Positions 61,997 through 64,000 of a stretch of DNA of 64,000 nt are shown here, piece after piece. Every line of letters begins with the position of its first letter. Position 1 is the stretch's first letter. This DNA is from Brevibacterium sp. S111. GTDB lineage: Bacteria; Actinomycetota; Actinomycetes; Actinomycetales; Brevibacteriaceae. Both the position numbers and the translations under genes were made by a program. Under the pieces are notes generated by a model. The model made no database searches, had not been told where the DNA came from, and saw nothing but the letters and a program-made list of their open reading frames with translations. The stretch lies in contig NZ_RHFH01000002.1 of NCBI RefSeq assembly GCF_004745075.1, positions 62,001 through 126,000 on the forward strand. The letters run 5' to 3'.

Positions 61997-62811
61997 CCAG
62001 ACAGCAGGTGAGCGAGATCCGCCCGGACATCCGCAGGTACGGGGAGCTCACTTCGCTCGAAGTCGAAGTCGCCAAGGAGCAGGGCAGCCTCCTCATCCTC
62101 CCGGTGGGCGCCTGTGAACAGCACGGCGATGCGCTGCCGCTGAGCACCGACAGCATCCGCGCCGAACATGTCGCACTCGCCGTCGCCGAAGAACTCGCCG
62201 CGAGGGCAGCGGCCGATGATCCGGCAGGCCGGGCCTTCGTCCTCCCCAGCGTCGACTACGGGGTCTCCCCGCACCACACCTTCCTCCCGGGCACGATCAG
62301 CCTCGACCCGCGGACCTTCATCGACATCGTCACCACGATCGCGGCCCGGCTCGCCGACTCGGGATTCGCCAAGCTCCTCGTCATCACCGGCCACGGCGGC
62401 AATCAGGCCGCGCTCGGCGTCGCCCAGCAGGTGCTGCTCGACTCCCATCCGAACCTCGTCTTCGCCCATTCCCCCGTGAGCGCGCTGGCGACCGAGACCA
62501 CCGCCGCACTGCCCCGCACCGAGGTCAGCGGACACTGCGGGGAGTCCGAGACTTCCCAGGTCCTGGCCATCGACGACCGCCTCGTCGACTCCCCTCGGCT
62601 CGCGCCAGGGGCCACGAGACTCGACGAGCTCGACGACCGCGCACGGCTCAGCCGCACGAAGACCCCCGCGAGCGCAGTCACCTTCGACCGATATGCCGAC
62701 AACGGGGTCCTCGGCGACCCCCGAACCGCCACTGCCAAGGCCGGTCGCGACCTCCTCGGCGAAGTCATCGCGAAACTCGTCGCCTACTCCCGAGACATGC
62801 TGCGCCTATGA
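61993..62811 (+). CDS. creatininase-family amidohydrolase
   Basis: A 272-residue protein of the creatininase superfamily. Metal-binding segments are LILPVGACEQHGDALPLSTD (Glu, His, Asp), VITGHGGNQAALGV (His) and VSGHCGESETSQVLAI (Glu). The family includes creatininase, MftE peptidase, and amidases of cyclic or N-acyl substrates. Its overall sequence is not close enough to true creatininase to name it, and it lies next to an AbgT transporter and GntR rather than creatinase. It may hydrolyse a cyclic amide or amino-acid conjugate. The start GTG 61993 overlaps the GntR stop. Confidence 0.8.
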   Translation: MTRQQVSEIRPDIRRYGELTSLEVEVAKEQGSLLILPVGACEQHGDALPLSTDSIRAEHVALAVAEELAARAAADDPAGRAFVLPSVDYGVSPHHTFLPGTISLDPRTFIDIVTTIAARLADSGFAKLLVITGHGGNQAALGVAQQVLLDSHPNLVFAHSPVSALATETTAALPRTEVSGHCGESETSQVLAIDDRLVDSPRLAPGATRLDELDDRARLSRTKTPASAVTFDRYADNGVLGDPRTATAKAGRDLLGEVIAKLVAYSRDMLRL

Positions 62812-62827
62812 GACATGCTGCGCCCAT
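62792..62827. repeat. 18-bp tandem duplication at the creatininase-family stop
   Basis: GAGACATGCTGCGCCTAT (62792-62809) is followed directly by GAGACATGCTGCGCCCAT (62810-62827). The duplication sits on the last codons and supplies the present stop codon. Confidence 0.6.
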
Positions 62828-62955
62828 GACAGCCGAGATGAACTGACACCACCACTGACCACCCGCCCTCTCAGACCGATGGAGCTCACGGGCCCGCGAT
62901 GAGTCATGCCCTTTTTCGCTCCTCCGCCATCCACCTGGAGACCCTGGAGACCGAC

Positions 62956-64000
62956 ATGGAAACGAGCACCACCGAGCGGACGCAGGAGAAGCTGCCGTTC
63001 GTCATCCGCGCCCTCAACGTCATCGAAGTCGTCGGCAACAAGCTGCCGAACCCCTTCTGGCTGTTCTGGATCCTTGCGGGGATCCTCGCCGCACTCAGCC
63101 TCGCCCTCTCCTTCGCCGGTGCCGGTGTCGAGGATCCCGAAACCGGGGAATGGACCCCGGTGAACAACCTGCTCAGCGGCAAGGGAATCGCCATGGCCGT
63201 GAGCACCGCACTCGAGGCCTATGAGACGTTCCCACCGCTCATCACGATCATGGTCGTCATCATGGGGGTCGCCCTGGCCGAGCGCACGGGGCTGCTGTCG
63301 ACGGCGATGAAGGTCTCGATCGCCCGCGTTCCTGCCGGGCTCATCGTGTTCACGGTCGCGTTCATGGGCACGATCTCGCATGTCGCCTCGGCGGCGGCCT
63401 ATGTCATCCTCGTCCCGCTCGGCGGGATGGTGTTCAAGGCGGTGGGGCGCTCCCCCGTCCTCGGTGTCATCGTCGCCTACACCTCGATCGCCTCGGGCTA
63501 CGACGCCAGCCCCATTCCGACGCCCAACGACGCGATCTTCGCTGGCATCACAACGGCCGCGGCGAACATCATCGACCCCGACTACATCGTCACCCCGATC
63601 GGCAACTGGTACTTCAACATCACCAGCTCCATCCTGCTGGCCGTCGTCATCACCATCGTCACCGAACTCGTGCTCATGAAGCGCGACAACCTCGATGCCG
63701 ACGAGGATGCCGAATTCGAAGACCTCGTCATCTCCGACAAAGAGCGCTCGGCTCTGCGTCTGGCCATGTTCGCCGTCAGCGCGGCGGTCATCGCCATCGT
63801 CGTCCTCGTCGTCCCCGAGGGGGCTCCCCTGCGCGGCGACGGCCCCTTCGGCGAGTCCCCGTTCCTCACCGGCATCGCCTTCCTCATCGCCCTGCTCTTC
63901 GGCATCGGCGGCATCGTCTACGGCTTCCGCGAGGGCACGATCGAGACCTGGTCCGACGTCCCGAAGCTCATGGGTCAGGGCTTGGCGTCGATCTCCGGAG
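62956..64000 (+). CDS. AbgT family transporter (3' truncated by window)
   Basis: The first 348 residues of a membrane transporter of the AbgT family (p-aminobenzoyl-glutamate/sulfonamide transporters). NKLPNPFWLFWILAGILAAL, PPLITIMVVIMGVALAERTG, GTISHVASAAAYVILVPLGG and SGYDASPIPTPNDAIFAGIT are typical. Usual length is about 510, so roughly 160 residues lie beyond the edge. ATG 62956 follows GGAGA; ATG 62899 in the same frame lacks a ribosome site. It probably carries an acyl- or aminobenzoyl-amino acid that the neighbouring amidohydrolase cleaves (inference). Confidence 0.85.
   Translation, partial: METSTTERTQEKLPFVIRALNVIEVVGNKLPNPFWLFWILAGILAALSLALSFAGAGVEDPETGEWTPVNNLLSGKGIAMAVSTALEAYETFPPLITIMVVIMGVALAERTGLLSTAMKVSIARVPAGLIVFTVAFMGTISHVASAAAYVILVPLGGMVFKAVGRSPVLGVIVAYTSIASGYDASPIPTPNDAIFAGITTAAANIIDPDYIVTPIGNWYFNITSSILLAVVITIVTELVLMKRDNLDADEDAEFEDLVISDKERSALRLAMFAVSAAVIAIVVLVVPEGAPLRGDGPFGESPFLTGIAFLIALLFGIGGIVYGFREGTIETWSDVPKLMGQGLASISG

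Noticed and set aside
61993-62811. Naming this gene creatininase (creatinine amidohydrolase) to complete the creatine pathway
   Set aside because: Only superfamily motifs match; context is GntR/AbgT, 33 kb from creatinase, so the specific name is not supported.
62899-62955. Earlier AbgT start at ATG 62899
   Set aside because: In frame but without a ribosome site, while ATG 62956 is preceded by GGAGA and the conserved part begins after it.

Overview
The window is high-GC DNA with tightly packed, often overlapping genes and many TetR, GntR, IclR and LysR regulators. Heterotetrameric sarcosine oxidase, actinobacterial-type regulators and GTG starts point to an actinobacterium. The gene set resembles Brevibacterium and relatives (Micrococcales), but this is inference from gene content, not from a phylogenetic marker. 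No rRNA, tRNA, insertion sequence, phage or CRISPR array was recognised.

Layout. 1-5.6 kb: a truncated TetR gene, then a TetR gene divergent from a lipid operon (FAD glycerol-3-phosphate dehydrogenase, alkyl-DHAP-synthase-like flavoprotein, lipid kinase). 5.6-9.4 kb: phenylacetate ring-cleavage protein PaaZ and an MHS transporter, each preceded by the same type of operator. 9.4-15.7 kb: a PLP lyase, an ABC ATPase, IclR and LysR regulators and an Orn/Lys/Arg-type decarboxylase. 15.8-30.3 kb: a creatine/sarcosine island. Creatinase makes sarcosine. SoxBDAG turns sarcosine into glycine and methylene-THF. GlyA condenses these to serine, SdaA makes pyruvate, and PurU drains surplus formyl-THF. An FCD-type GntR, an IclR, an MHS transporter and a YkvI-type transporter are embedded in it.

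30.4-34.7 kb: etfB-etfA followed by an 806-residue protein that joins a disordered N-terminal half carrying four copies of an 18-residue motif to a membrane cytochrome-b-like domain. I consider this the most unusual system here. 35-39 kb: an Lrp regulator, an orphan iron-box-like site, a large uncharacterised protein and a TetR/YqeB-like pair. 39.3-43.2 kb: a branched-chain 2-oxoacid dehydrogenase operon (E1alpha, E1beta, E2) behind a long dyad. 43.4-44.7 kb: a low-GC orphan membrane protein, probably acquired.

45-48.6 kb: a DUF3311/SSS symporter pair and an ABC-F protein whose leader encodes an Arg-rich 14-codon peptide ending in a hairpin loop. 48.7-49.1 kb: remains of a TctA-like permease and a hairpin element. 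49.1-54.8 kb: a compact acyl-ligase/ketosynthase/acyl-CoA-dehydrogenase-like operon divergent from a TetR operon. 54.9-60.1 kb: a succinate-semialdehyde-type dehydrogenase, an AGCS symporter, and ACC deaminase with its GntR. 60.2-64 kb: a secreted esterase and a GntR/creatininase-family/AbgT-transporter operon that appear to share one operator. The AbgT gene runs off the end.

Two themes recur. Most catabolic units carry a local regulator with a recognisable palindromic operator, often repeated in front of a second gene. The window is also unusually rich in the 9-mer CCGAGGCGG in both orientations, in genes and between them.
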